The notes under the pieces were generated by a model. The model was not told where the DNA came from. It saw only the letters and a program-made list of their open reading frames with translations, and did no database searches. Positions 1 through 8,376 of a stretch of 64,000 nucleotides of DNA are shown here, in pieces. The DNA comes from Actinomycetota bacterium (GTDB lineage: Bacteria > Actinomycetota > Actinomycetes > Nanopelagicales > Nanopelagicaceae): positions 1 to 64,000 of the forward strand of contig JAPLAW010000056.1 in assembly GCA_026393075.1 (NCBI GenBank), read 5' to 3'. Position numbers and translations under genes: made by a program. The number at the start of each line of letters is the position of its first letter. The stretch's first letter is position 1.

Positions 1-34
1 ACTCCTGACTGAAGCCGACGTCTAAGCGGGGCAC

Positions 35-46
35 TATCCTTACGCT
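35..46 (+). promoter_or_regulatory. Leaderless-type -10 promoter element of ctaC
   Basis: A -10-like hexamer TATCCT (35-40) is followed by exactly six bases and then the ctaC ATG. No purine-rich ribosome binding site lies between them, so the transcript probably begins at or next to the start codon. The same TAnnnT-N6-start layout recurs at many other genes in this window. The -35 region cannot be judged well because the window starts just upstream. Confidence 0.5.
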
Positions 47-802
47 ATGAAATTGAATACCACGCGTCGCGGCATCGTAATTTTGGTACCAGCCTTCTTC
101 ACCTTAACTGGCTGTGCGAAAGACGCGGATTCAGGCTTTAGTGGCGATGTTTCGAGCATCAACGAGATCTCGCATTCGCTCTGGACAAATGCCTGGTTAG
201 CTGCGGCGGTAGTTGGAGTATTCACTGCTATTTTAATTGTTTGGCCAGCGATTTTCCATCGTGCTCCAAAAAACGGACCAGAATTCCCTAAGCAGACTCA
301 ATATAACGTGCCAATTGAAGTTGCGTACACGATCATTCCATTCGTAATTGTTGCTGTGATGTTTTATTTCACAGCCGTCAAGGAATCACAAATAACCAAG
401 CCACAAGCAAGTGTTCAGCATGAGATAGAAGTGAATGGATTTCAATGGTCTTGGCAATTTACTTATCTTGATGCAGGTAAAGATGTGAAAATGACCGGCA
501 CTCCAGCAAAGCCGCCAATACTAGTAGTTCCAGAAGGCGAGCGAGTTCGTTACATAATAAATTCTAACGACGTAGTACATGGCTTCTGGATTCCTGAGTT
601 CATGATTCAGATTCAGAACTTGCCAGGTGTGACTAACCATCTTGAGTTCACGGCAAACAAATTGGGAGATTTCCCTGGTCGTTGCAACATTCTCTGTGGC
701 CGAAACCATTCTCAAATGCTTTTCACGGTGCGAGTAGTTACGCCTGCTCAATACGAAACTTATATTTTGAATCTGAAACTAGGAACTGAGAAGGTGAGCT
801 AA
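47..802 (+). CDS. ctaC: Cytochrome c oxidase subunit II (CtaC)
   Basis: Subunit II of the aa3-type terminal oxidase, which takes electrons from the bc1 complex through the di-nuclear CuA centre. The 251 residues begin with a lipoprotein signal (LTGC, Cys23), followed by two membrane helices (about 50-70 and 92-112) and a C-terminal cupredoxin domain facing outward. The CuA loop is at residues 213-224 and reads [12 protein letters not shown]. The two Cys, the His and the Met are present, but the normally invariant Glu of C-x-E-x-C is Ile. The upstream CuA His (VVHGFW) is present. It is the first gene of ctaC-ctaD-ctaF, with 2 bases before ctaD. Family assignment is certain; the effect of the substitution is not known. 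Confidence 0.97.
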   Translation: MKLNTTRRGIVILVPAFFTLTGCAKDADSGFSGDVSSINEISHSLWTNAWLAAAVVGVFTAILIVWPAIFHRAPKNGPEFPKQTQYNVPIEVAYTIIPFVIVAVMFYFTAVKESQITKPQASVQHEIEVNGFQWSWQFTYLDAGKDVKMTGTPAKPPILVVPEGERVRYIINSNDVVHGFWIPEFMIQIQNLPGVTNHLEFTANKLGDFPGRCNILCGRNHSQMLFTVRVVTPAQYETYILNLKLGTEKVS

Positions 803-804
803 GC

Positions 805-2466
805 ATGACCACATATGCGCAACGCGAAGCAGTAGACATCGGCGCAACCAAGAATATTCCGCCAACTTCTAAGGGTCGGCACTTCGTTCGCTTCGTAACG
901 TCAACTGATCATAAAACGATCGGGTACATGTATCTGATGACGACCTTCGCCTGGTTCTTAATTGGTGGTGTTCTAGCGCTTATTTTAAGAGCCGAATTAA
1001 CTCGACCTGGGATGCAATTTCTAAGTAATGAGCAGTACAACCAAGTATTCACGATGCACGGCACCATTATGTTGCTTCTTTTCGCAACACCCCTATTCGT
1101 TGGCTTTGCCAATGTGATTATGCCGTTACAAATCGGTGCTGCAGATGTAGCATTCCCGCGCCTGAACATGCTGTCCTTCTGGATTTATTTATTCGGTGGC
1201 ATTATGGCATTTGCTGGTTTCTTATCTCCTGGTGGTGCAGCTTCATTTGGTTGGACCGCATACGCGCCACTATCTAATTCGCAATACTCACCGGGCATTG
1301 GTGGCGATCTTTGGATCGTTGGCTTAGCTATCGGTGGTATCGGAACGATTCTCGGTGGCGTGAACTTCATTACAACAATCTTCACAATGCGCGCACCAGG
1401 TATGACTATGTTCCGTATGTCGATCTTTAGTTGGAACGTATTGCTAACTTCGATTTTAGTTTTGCTTGCTTTCCCGCCACTTGCGGCAGCTCTGCTCGCA
1501 CTGGAGTCTGATCGATTATTTGGTTCGCATATCTTTGATCCGGCCAACGGTGGTGCGATGCTCTGGCAGCATCTCTTCTGGTTCTTTGGGCACCCCGAGG
1601 TTTATATTCTGGCCTTACCGTTCTTCGGTATCGCTACCGAGATTTTGCCGGTCTTTAGCCGTAAACCTATTTTTGGATATAAGGGTTTGATTGCAGCAAC
1701 TATTGCGATCTCAGCACTTTCAGTTTCAGTCTGGGCGCACCATATGTTTGCTAGCGGGCAAGTTCTATTACCATTCTTCTCATTCATGACTTTCCTAATC
1801 GGCGTTCCAACTGGAGTTAAATTCTTTAACTGGATCGGCACCATGTGGCGTGGTCACGTGACATTCGAAACCCCAATGCTTTTTGTAATGGGTTTCTTGA
1901 TCACCTTCTTATTCGGTGGATTGACCGGAATTATTCTCGCTTCACCGCCACTTGATTTCGCGGTTTCCGCTTCGTACTTCGTTGTTGCTCACTTCCATTA
2001 TGTGCTCTTTGGAACTGTGGTATTTGCAATGTTCGGCGGTTTCTATTTCTGGTGGCCAAAGATGACTGGTCGCATGCTCAATGAACGCCTGGGCAAGATC
2101 CACTTCTGGACTCTCTTCTTCGGTTTCCATACAACATTTTTGATCCAGCACTGGCTAGGCATCAAGGGTTTCCCACGCCGTTACGCCGACTACTTAGCAA
2201 CTGATGGATTTACCACGATGAATATGATTTCAACTGTGGGATCAATTCTGCTTGCACTTTCAATGATTCCTTTTGCTATCAACGTTTGGATTACTCGTAA
2301 ATCACCACTAGTTAATTGCGATGATCCTTGGGGATATGGTGCTTCACTGGAGTGGGCGACATCTTGCCCACCACCTCGCCACAACTTCTTAACGATGCCA
2401 CGCATTCGTTCAGAACGCCCCGCATTTGATCTGCATCACCCACACATTAAGACTGAGGGGCACTAA
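805..2466 (+). CDS. ctaD: Cytochrome c oxidase subunit I (CtaD)
   Basis: Catalytic haem-copper subunit of the aa3 oxidase, which reduces O2 to water and pumps protons across the cytoplasmic membrane. The 553 residues contain the expected twelve-helix core. Visible signatures are H-P-E-V-Y at 263-267 (CuB His, proton-gating Glu and the Tyr cross-linked to His), the His pair at 312-313, and H-F-H at 396-398 (ligands of the high- and low-spin haems). The T-G-V-K-F-F-N-W segment carries the K-channel Lys, and an Asp in G-A-A-D-V-A-F-P-R marks the D-channel region. Length is normal for actinobacteria. It follows ctaC by 2 bases and precedes ctaF by 4, so the three are one transcription unit. Confidence 0.98.
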   Translation: MTTYAQREAVDIGATKNIPPTSKGRHFVRFVTSTDHKTIGYMYLMTTFAWFLIGGVLALILRAELTRPGMQFLSNEQYNQVFTMHGTIMLLLFATPLFVGFANVIMPLQIGAADVAFPRLNMLSFWIYLFGGIMAFAGFLSPGGAASFGWTAYAPLSNSQYSPGIGGDLWIVGLAIGGIGTILGGVNFITTIFTMRAPGMTMFRMSIFSWNVLLTSILVLLAFPPLAAALLALESDRLFGSHIFDPANGGAMLWQHLFWFFGHPEVYILALPFFGIATEILPVFSRKPIFGYKGLIAATIAISALSVSVWAHHMFASGQVLLPFFSFMTFLIGVPTGVKFFNWIGTMWRGHVTFETPMLFVMGFLITFLFGGLTGIILASPPLDFAVSASYFVVAHFHYVLFGTVVFAMFGGFYFWWPKMTGRMLNERLGKIHFWTLFFGFHTTFLIQHWLGIKGFPRRYADYLATDGFTTMNMISTVGSILLALSMIPFAINVWITRKSPLVNCDDPWGYGASLEWATSCPPPRHNFLTMPRIRSERPAFDLHHPHIKTEGH

Positions 2467-2470
2467 TTAA

Positions 2471-2878
2471 ATGAAAGCTAATTATCGCCTCTTTGTTGGT
2501 TTAGCAGTTTTCTACGCGATCATGACTTCCGTTTATTACTATGTAGGCGGCGAACCTTTAGGTATTTCTTGTTTACTACTTAGCTCATTGCTAGCGGCAA
2601 TGATTGGTTATTACGTCTGGTTTACCAATCGCCGTATCGGCGTAACGTTGCCTGAAGATAACTTAGAAGGCGAGATTGCTGACTCAGCTGGTGAACTAGG
2701 TTTCTATAGTCCTCATTCCTGGTGGCCATTGCCACTTGCTGCCAGCATGTTTGTAGTCGGCCTTGGTTTAATCATCGGTTGGTGGTTAACGCTTCTAGGC
2801 GTCGGCGCACTCGTGATCAGCATTATCGGTTTCGTAACCGAGTACGAAAAGCCAAGCAACGACTCAGTTCATCACTAA
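2471..2878 (+). CDS. ctaF: Cytochrome c oxidase subunit IV (CtaF, actinobacterial type)
   Basis: Small accessory subunit of the actinobacterial cytochrome oxidase, 135 residues. There are two N-terminal membrane helices (about 8-24 and 30-50), an acidic soluble loop with the G-F-Y-S-P-H-S-W-W-P motif typical of this subunit near residue 80, and two more helices in the second half. It starts 4 bases after ctaD. Family members stabilise the oxidase within the bc1-aa3 supercomplex and have no known catalytic role. Identification rests on the motif, the helix layout and its position directly behind ctaD. Confidence 0.93.
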   Translation: MKANYRLFVGLAVFYAIMTSVYYYVGGEPLGISCLLLSSLLAAMIGYYVWFTNRRIGVTLPEDNLEGEIADSAGELGFYSPHSWWPLPLAASMFVVGLGLIIGWWLTLLGVGALVISIIGFVTEYEKPSNDSVHH

Positions 2879-2889
2879 TTAGCGCAGTT

Positions 2890-3777
2890 GTGCTTAAGAA
2901 ATTCGCGCCCAGTCTCTTTGTACTTCTCTGGAGCACCGGATTTATAGGCGTTAAATACGGAATTCCTTATGCGCCACCTTTCTATTTTGTGGCAATTCGT
3001 ATGGCAATAGCAGCGCTGCTACTTTTTATCGCAATCTCTTTCTTGCGCAAGAGCCAACCAATCACTCGTTCGATCCTCTGGCCCTCTACATTAATTGGTT
3101 TAACTTTGCACGGCGCTTACTTAGGCGGCTGTTTCTTTGCAGTCAGCAGAGGTTTACCTGCCGGAGTAACAGCGCTGATAGTTAGTTTGCAACCGGTATT
3201 AGTCAGTCTTTTTGCAGCCAGGTATCTAGGCGAGGCACTTAAAGCTCGAGCTGTAGCTGGGTTAGCTCTTGGTTTGGCTGGACTGTTTGTAGTTGTAATT
3301 CCGCGCATAAGCATGACTGGTACAAATTCAATTTCATTAATCTCAATAGCGGCCTGTATTGTCGGATTACTTGGTGGCACCAGCGGAACAATTCTGCAGA
3401 AGAAATATGGGGGAGCGATACCAACTCTGGCTGGTACTTCAATTCAATATGCTGCAACTGCAATTGTTTTGCTGACTCTGGCGCTAATATTTGAAAAACC
3501 GGAGATTCAATGGACAGCAAGGTTCGTTGGGGCGCTAACTTGGCTTGTGCTGGCCCTATCTTTCGGGGCAATTTTATTGCTATTTTTCTTACTCAGTCAT
3601 GGCAGCGCAGCAAGTGTCTCCTCGCTCTATTACTTAGTTCCAGCAGTGACTGCAATCGAAGCTTATTTTTTCTTTGATGAGCATATTTCACCAGTTTCAT
3701 TGCTGGGCACCCTGATAACCGTAATTGGTGTTTGGCTGGTTGTCGGCAAGCAAAAAGAAACCCCAGCCGCAAACTAG
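2890..3777 (+). CDS. EamA/DMT-family transporter, probable metabolite exporter
   Basis: A drug/metabolite-transporter-type membrane protein. The reading frame is open further upstream, but that extension is basic, lacks hydrophobic helices and overlaps ctaF. The GTG at 2890 gives a normal 295-residue protein beginning with a helix containing the family's L-L-W-S-T-G-F motif. Ten hydrophobic segments in two EamA repeats are visible, and the second repeat ends in a helix next to a F-F-D-E-H segment, as usual in this family. Substrate cannot be predicted. It lies 11 bases behind ctaF and may be co-transcribed. Its 3' end contains the terminator of the converging qcr operon. The start codon is less certain than the family. 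Confidence 0.85.
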   Translation: MLKKFAPSLFVLLWSTGFIGVKYGIPYAPPFYFVAIRMAIAALLLFIAISFLRKSQPITRSILWPSTLIGLTLHGAYLGGCFFAVSRGLPAGVTALIVSLQPVLVSLFAARYLGEALKARAVAGLALGLAGLFVVVIPRISMTGTNSISLISIAACIVGLLGGTSGTILQKKYGGAIPTLAGTSIQYAATAIVLLTLALIFEKPEIQWTARFVGALTWLVLALSFGAILLLFFLLSHGSAASVSSLYYLVPAVTAIEAYFFFDEHISPVSLLGTLITVIGVWLVVGKQKETPAAN

Positions 3778-3786
3778 CAACTGGGG
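3751..3786 (-). terminator. Intrinsic terminator of the ctaE-qcrCAB operon, embedded in the opposing gene
   Basis: Read on the minus strand, bases 3786-3761 fold into a 10-bp stem (CCCCAGTTGC with GCGGCTGGGG, including two G-U pairs) closed by the loop TAGTTT. The tract TTTCTTTTTG follows (3760-3751). It begins 16 bases after the qcrB stop and lies within the last codons, stop and 3' flank of the EamA gene. On the plus strand the two wobble pairs become A-C mismatches and no T tract follows, so it should act mainly on the minus strand. Confidence 0.85.
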
Positions 3787-3802
3787 AGTCTTTCCTAGTT
3801 AA

Positions 3803-5389
3803 TTAGTGGTGTTCAATCTCTTTTAGATCATTCAGTGTTGGCTTAGCAATGGTCTCAGCGTTTGCTTGACTAATACGTTTACGTAGTTTGTTCTTCAAAC
3901 CACCGGCACGACGCACACCGCGATCATCTACATCTTCAAGTGCTAGCGCCGGAGCTTGTTCGTGCGCAGTTAACTTCCAAGCTAATTCAGGCGAAATAGG
4001 TTCGTGAACTTCGACGAACTCACCGTGTGGAAGCATAAGTAAACGTCCAGTTTCGCGACCATGAAGCACAAGTTCACGATCGGCACGTTGTAAGGACAAA
4101 CAGATTCGCTTGGTTACTGCGAATGCGATCGGAGGCAAAATGAAAATAGCGAATCGGCTAAACCACATGACTTGGTTAATTCCAAGATGGAATGTTGTTG
4201 CGATAATGTCGTTTCCACCATTAACAAGCGCCACTAGCATGAAGGTCAGAGACATAGCACCTAGTGCGGTGCGGTTAGGCACGTTACGTGGACGATCAAG
4301 TAAATGGTGTTCGCGCTTATCGCCAGTAATCCAACTTTCGATAAATGGATAGAGCGCCAGGCCAGTGAAGAGAATGCCAGGAACAATTAGCCCTGGAATC
4401 AAGATGTTCCAAGGAATGGTGTATCCAAAAATATGGGATTCAAGTGGCGGCGCCATTCGAACTAGACCATCGAGCCAACCCATATACCAATCTGGTTGCG
4501 AGCCCGCAGAAACTTGGCCAGGGTTATATGGGCCATAGAGCCAGATTGGGTTAATCGATGCGACCGCACCTAAGAATGCAGTGACACCGAAAACAATGAA
4601 GAAGAACCCGCCAGCTTTAGCCATGTATGCCGGCATTAATGGGTAACCAACTACATTCTTCTCAGTACGTCCTGGGCCAGGCCACTGAGTGTGCTTCTGA
4701 TACCAAACCAACATTAAGTGCACGGTAATTAACGCGAGGAAAATTCCTGGTAACAGCAAAATATGCACGGTAAAAATACGTGGGATGAATGCTTCACCAG
4801 GAAATGCGCCACCGAAAGCAAAGTAGGCCAGATAAGTGCCGACCACTGGGAGCGCTTGAATTATTGCTTCAGCAATACGAATACCAGTTCCGGAAAGTAA
4901 ATCATCAGGCAATGAGTAACCAAGGAAACCTTCAACAATACCTAGTGTTAGTAACCCAACACCAATAATCCAGTTGAACTCACGAGGTTTGCGGAACGCG
5001 CCAGTAAAATAAACACGCATTAAGTGAACAACGATTGCTGCCATAAATATAAGAGCAGCCCAGTGGTGAATTTGGCGCATTAAAAGCCCGCCACGGATTT
5101 CAAAAGAAATATCGAGAGTAGATGCGTAAGCAGCTGACATATGCAAACCTTGAAGCGGCACGTAGCTGCCATCGTAAACAACTTCACGTTGTGATGGGTC
5201 ATACCAGAAAGTTAAGAAGGTTCCTGATAGCAACAAGATTACGAATGAATACAGTGCGATTTCGCCGAGCAAGAACGACCAGTGATCAGGGAAAACTTTA
5301 GTTAAGTTCTTCTTCATCCACTTAGCAGCGCCTGTGCGCTCATCGACATAGTTAGCTACGGTACCGGCAACTCTTTCACGTGCGGTCAT
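3803..5389 (-). CDS. qcrB: Cytochrome bc1 complex cytochrome b subunit (QcrB)
   Basis: Membrane cytochrome b of the menaquinol:cytochrome c oxidoreductase. It carries the two b haems and forms the quinol sites. The 528 residues contain the family's eight helices. Haem-ligand His pairs are visible in R-Q-I-H-H-W-A-A with V-V-H-L-M-R-V and in T-V-H-I-L-L-L with I-T-V-H-L-M-L. The Qo region has P-D-W-Y rather than the P-E-W-Y of mitochondria, in line with actinobacterial members. A long charged C-terminal tail (about 430-528) is also typical of actinobacteria. Its start overlaps the qcrA stop by 4 bases. It is the last gene of ctaE-qcrC-qcrA-qcrB and is followed by a strong terminator. Confidence 0.97.
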   Translation of the reverse strand: MTARERVAGTVANYVDERTGAAKWMKKNLTKVFPDHWSFLLGEIALYSFVILLLSGTFLTFWYDPSQREVVYDGSYVPLQGLHMSAAYASTLDISFEIRGGLLMRQIHHWAALIFMAAIVVHLMRVYFTGAFRKPREFNWIIGVGLLTLGIVEGFLGYSLPDDLLSGTGIRIAEAIIQALPVVGTYLAYFAFGGAFPGEAFIPRIFTVHILLLPGIFLALITVHLMLVWYQKHTQWPGPGRTEKNVVGYPLMPAYMAKAGGFFFIVFGVTAFLGAVASINPIWLYGPYNPGQVSAGSQPDWYMGWLDGLVRMAPPLESHIFGYTIPWNILIPGLIVPGILFTGLALYPFIESWITGDKREHHLLDRPRNVPNRTALGAMSLTFMLVALVNGGNDIIATTFHLGINQVMWFSRFAIFILPPIAFAVTKRICLSLQRADRELVLHGRETGRLLMLPHGEFVEVHEPISPELAWKLTAHEQAPALALEDVDDRGVRRAGGLKNKLRKRISQANAETIAKPTLNDLKEIEHH

Positions 5390-6378
5390 GTGGAACGCTC
5401 CCAGAAACTAGGTCCGACGGGTTCGGAGAATGGCTTTTGTGCGATTAGGTAACCTTCAGAATCAACTGTAATTGCTAACTGGGGTAGCGCGCGCGCTGAA
5501 GGGCCAAAAATAACTTTAGCTGCGCGTGGAACATCGAAAGTAGATTGATGGCATGGGCAGAGCAGATGCTTAGTAGTTTGCTCATACAGCGCGACAGCAC
5601 AGCCCATATGTGAACAAATCTTGCTGAAGGCAATGATGCCGTCATAAGTCCAAGACAAACGTTCTGGGCTCAATTGGAATTCTTCTGGGCGAAGGCGAAT
5701 TAAAAGTACTGCGTCCTTGGCAATGTCGCTGAGAAGTCGTCTCTCTTCGCCAAAGTGCTGCGGAAGAACTTGCGCAACAGCACCAACTTCTAGATCTTCG
5801 GGACGAATTGGGCGATCACCTGGATCGGTAACCAATCTAGTACCGGCTTTCCAACTAGTTTTTGTTAAATCATCGCCAGGCAGCGGACCTAAATCCCGCA
5901 GTAGAACAAGTGGTGAGAGACCGATTAGGCCAAGAGAGAGACCCATTGAACGCTTGATTAGTGAGCGACGGCCAAGACCGGCTGCACCTGCACGTTCCTT
6001 AACGGTAGCTACGAGGGCATCGCGATCTTCATCCGCAGAACGCATTGTGTGGCGCATTGCAATGACTTCTTCATCGGGCATCAACGTCTTGGCCCAATGA
6101 ATCGCAGCAGCGCCAATAAAGAAGAGCGCCATCGCTAGCCCAAGACCCAAGAAGAGCTGATGAGCATTGGTGTTTCCGAGTACTGGGAAAAAGAAAAACA
6201 CATCTTCGGGGATAAAATAATAAGCAAAGATAAAGAGCAAAGTACCAAGGGCAGAGATCAGAAAGAGGATTGCTACTTGTCGCTCAGCGCGCTTTTCAGC
6301 GACTGGATCAGTATCACTTTTACGATGAACGTGTGCCGGTAATCCGGGATCTTTGATTGCTTCGATTTCGTTAGACAT
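5386..6378 (-). CDS. qcrA: Cytochrome bc1 complex Rieske iron-sulfur subunit (QcrA)
   Basis: Rieske [2Fe-2S] protein of the bc1 complex, which passes electrons from quinol to the di-heme cytochrome c. The 330 residues have the three-helix N-terminal membrane part typical of actinobacteria (about 33-55, 72-92 and one near 150-165), then the soluble Rieske fold. Cluster ligands are Cys255 and His257 in C-S-H-M-G-C, and Cys274 and His277 in C-P-C-H-Q-S. Cys260 and Cys276 can form the usual disulfide. It lies between qcrC (4-base gap) and qcrB (4-base overlap). Confidence 0.97.
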   Translation of the reverse strand: MSNEIEAIKDPGLPAHVHRKSDTDPVAEKRAERQVAILFLISALGTLLFIFAYYFIPEDVFFFFPVLGNTNAHQLFLGLGLAMALFFIGAAAIHWAKTLMPDEEVIAMRHTMRSADEDRDALVATVKERAGAAGLGRRSLIKRSMGLSLGLIGLSPLVLLRDLGPLPGDDLTKTSWKAGTRLVTDPGDRPIRPEDLEVGAVAQVLPQHFGEERRLLSDIAKDAVLLIRLRPEEFQLSPERLSWTYDGIIAFSKICSHMGCAVALYEQTTKHLLCPCHQSTFDVPRAAKVIFGPSARALPQLAITVDSEGYLIAQKPFSEPVGPSFWERST

Positions 6379-6382
6379 CTGT

Positions 6383-7174
6383 TTATCTCGCCTTCGTCGC
6401 TAACCAAACTGCCACACCGATCAGCAGTCCGAGTCCTAGTGTCCATACCAACAAGCCTTCAGTAACTGGGCCAACTCTTCCAAGAGCAGCACCACCTAAC
6501 TGTGGTTCATTTTCTGCCGCTTTAATCCATTTGATGATGGAAAGTTTTTCAGCTGGGGTAACCGTTTTATTTGCGAAAACTGGCATCGCTTGTGGACCAG
6601 TAATCATTGCCTCGTAAATATATTTAGGTTCTACGCCCATCAAAGTTGGCGCATATTTACCTTGAGTTAGAGCGCCACCTTGCCCAGCGAAGTTGTGGCA
6701 CATGGCGCAATTGGTGCGGAACAAAGTTCCGCCTTCTGCAGTATTGCCATCGCGCTCATAGTTGAGCATAGAGTCGTTAGGAATCGCAGGGCCAGGCGCA
6801 GTAGACGCAACATAGGCAGCAAGGGCTGCAGTCTGTTCTTCGTTATAAACCGGCTTCTTCCGCGCGATCTGTTGACTTAAGTCAGCTACCGGCATTCGAC
6901 CAGTGCCGACTTGGAAATCAACTGAAGCTGCGCCAACGCCGATCAGAGAAGGTGCGATCGCAGATCCTTCAAGGTTCAAGCCATGACAGGAGGAACAGCC
7001 TTTGAGGAAAATTTGTTTACCCTCAGCAATTTGTGCTGAGCGCTGATCAACAGATAATTCGGTCTTATCAGTTGCGCTAGCCACAGAGAATGTAGTGCCG
7101 ATTGCAAAGAGTGCAACAACTAATAGAAGTGGTGAAGCGAATGCACTGCGACGAAGCTTAGATAGTTTTCTCAT
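6383..7174 (-). CDS. qcrC: Cytochrome bc1 complex di-heme cytochrome c subunit (QcrC)
   Basis: Di-heme cytochrome c of the actinobacterial bc1 complex. It replaces separate cytochromes c1 and c and hands electrons directly to CuA of CtaC. The 263 residues begin with a signal/anchor helix (about 13-33). Two haem c sites follow, C-S-S-C-H at 60-64 and C-A-M-C-H at 156-160, with candidate Met ligands in G-R-M-P-V and A-M-P-V-F. A C-terminal membrane helix covers about 240-260. It lies 9 bases behind ctaE. Two CxxCH motifs in one protein mark it as QcrC and imply a bc1-aa3 supercomplex. Confidence 0.97.
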   Translation of the reverse strand: MRKLSKLRRSAFASPLLLVVALFAIGTTFSVASATDKTELSVDQRSAQIAEGKQIFLKGCSSCHGLNLEGSAIAPSLIGVGAASVDFQVGTGRMPVADLSQQIARKKPVYNEEQTAALAAYVASTAPGPAIPNDSMLNYERDGNTAEGGTLFRTNCAMCHNFAGQGGALTQGKYAPTLMGVEPKYIYEAMITGPQAMPVFANKTVTPAEKLSIIKWIKAAENEPQLGGAALGRVGPVTEGLLVWTLGLGLLIGVAVWLATKAR

Positions 7175-7183
7175 TTTTCTTTT

Positions 7184-7819
7184 CTACTTAATTAGGTAGA
7201 TCGCAGAGAAGAGCGCGATCCAGACGACGTCGACGAAGTGCCAATAATAAGAAACCACGATTGCTGTTGTTGCTTGATTGTGATTGAAGCGGCGAGATTT
7301 AGCCACGCGGATCATTACGATTAAGAATGCAATCAAGCCACCGGTTACGTGTAATCCGTGGAAACCAGTTGCGATATAGAAAACTGAACCATAAGCCACA
7401 GAGGAAATACTTAAACCCTCTTCTACCAATGCGGCATATTCGTAAACTTGCCCGCCAATGAAGAAGGCGCCCATAAGAAATGTGAGTGCGAACCACTCGC
7501 GCATTCCCCACTTATTAATTTGCCAGAGTGAACCAGTTTTGCGTTCCTGGAATCGTTCCGCTGCGAATACCCCGAACTGACAGGTGACAGATGATAAGAC
7601 CAGCACTGTGGTGTTCAGAGCAGCGAATGGAATGTTAAGAAGTTCAGTCGACTTGATCCAAACAGATGGCCCTTGAACAGCACGAGTAGTGAAATACATC
7701 GCGAAGAGAGCAGCGAAGAACATCAACTCACTTGATAACCAAACGATAGTTCCTACCGCAACTAGGTTCGGGCGGGTGGGCTTATGCATTCCAACAGTTG
7801 TGCTCGACATGGTGGACAT
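7184..7819 (-). CDS. ctaE: Cytochrome c oxidase subunit III (CtaE)
   Basis: Subunit III of the aa3 oxidase, 211 residues with five membrane helices. It includes the [10 protein letters not shown] first-helix motif, and the final helix contains [11 protein letters not shown], both diagnostic of the family. This is the short actinobacterial form without the first two helices of the seven-helix version. It heads the minus-strand operon with qcrC-qcrA-qcrB. An in-frame ATG at 7810 is an alternative start: an AATAAT hexamer lies seven bases before it and overlaps the ATG at 7819. That would make the gene leaderless and three residues shorter. It diverges from the receiver-like gene at 7939. Confidence 0.95.
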   Translation of the reverse strand: MSTMSSTTVGMHKPTRPNLVAVGTIVWLSSELMFFAALFAMYFTTRAVQGPSVWIKSTELLNIPFAALNTTVLVLSSVTCQFGVFAAERFQERKTGSLWQINKWGMREWFALTFLMGAFFIGGQVYEYAALVEEGLSISSVAYGSVFYIATGFHGLHVTGGLIAFLIVMIRVAKSRRFNHNQATTAIVVSYYWHFVDVVWIALFSAIYLIK

Positions 7820-7925
7820 TATTCCCGAAATCGCACCTCATTGCGCCCAGAAGAGCCAGTTTGAGCCAGTGATATTGGCCAGAAAGCATGAGTCAGGTCA
7901 CAGGGGTTTTAGCCTTGAATTTGAT

Positions 7926-7938
7926 TAGAATTGCAGCC
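7926..7938 (+). promoter_or_regulatory. Leaderless-type -10 element before the receiver-like gene
   Basis: TAGAAT (7926-7931) lies seven bases before the ATG at 7939, with no ribosome binding site. This supports ATG 7939 rather than the upstream in-frame ATG at 7888, which would be transcribed only from an earlier promoter. Confidence 0.45.
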
Positions 7939-8376
7939 ATGAGCAGCAAAGAAACTTCGAAAATCCGGGTGGTTATTTATTCACACGATTCAGCTGTTCG
8001 GGCTGCTGTTATCTCAGCCTTGGGTCGCAAAATAGCGGCCGATCTTCCAACTCATCAAGTTCTTGAGTTTGCCACAGCGCCAGCGCTTCGCGCATTTGTG
8101 AATCGCCCAGATGTAGCGGGAAATTTTAAGGCTGATCTTTTCATTCTCGATGGCGAAGCAGTTCCTGAAGGCGGCATGGGCGTGGCTCGTCAGTTAAAGG
8201 ATGAAGTATTTAACTGCCCACCAGTATTGCTAATTACTGGTCGCAAAGAAGATGCTTGGTTAGCAGCTTGGTCTCGAGCAGAGTCAGTTGTGATCCACCC
8301 AATCGATCCTTTTACATTGGCTCAGTCAGCTGCTGCCTTGTTGCGCAAACAAAATCTCGCAACGACGAATGTCTAA
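7939..8376 (+). CDS. Degenerate response-regulator receiver domain protein
   Basis: A 145-residue stand-alone CheY-like fold with no output domain. The start is set at ATG 7939 by the -10 element just upstream; the frame is open to 7888. The first strand carries Asp in S-H-D-S, the phospho-acceptor position is Asp71 (L-F-I-L-D-G-E), and Thr follows strand 4 (L-L-I-T-G). However, the invariant Lys of the K-P motif is replaced by His120 (V-I-H-P-I-D). Loss of that Lys usually marks a pseudo-receiver that is not switched by ordinary phosphorylation. The stop overlaps the trpD start by eight bases, so the two are translationally coupled. It diverges from ctaE. Function is unknown; a protein-interaction role is possible. 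Confidence 0.75.
   Translation: MSSKETSKIRVVIYSHDSAVRAAVISALGRKIAADLPTHQVLEFATAPALRAFVNRPDVAGNFKADLFILDGEAVPEGGMGVARQLKDEVFNCPPVLLITGRKEDAWLAAWSRAESVVIHPIDPFTLAQSAAALLRKQNLATTNV

Noticed and set aside
2722..2889. Upstream extension of the EamA transporter frame to an ATG inside ctaF
   Set aside because: The 56 extra residues are basic and unlike any transporter N-terminus, and they overlap ctaF. GTG 2890 gives the normal family length.
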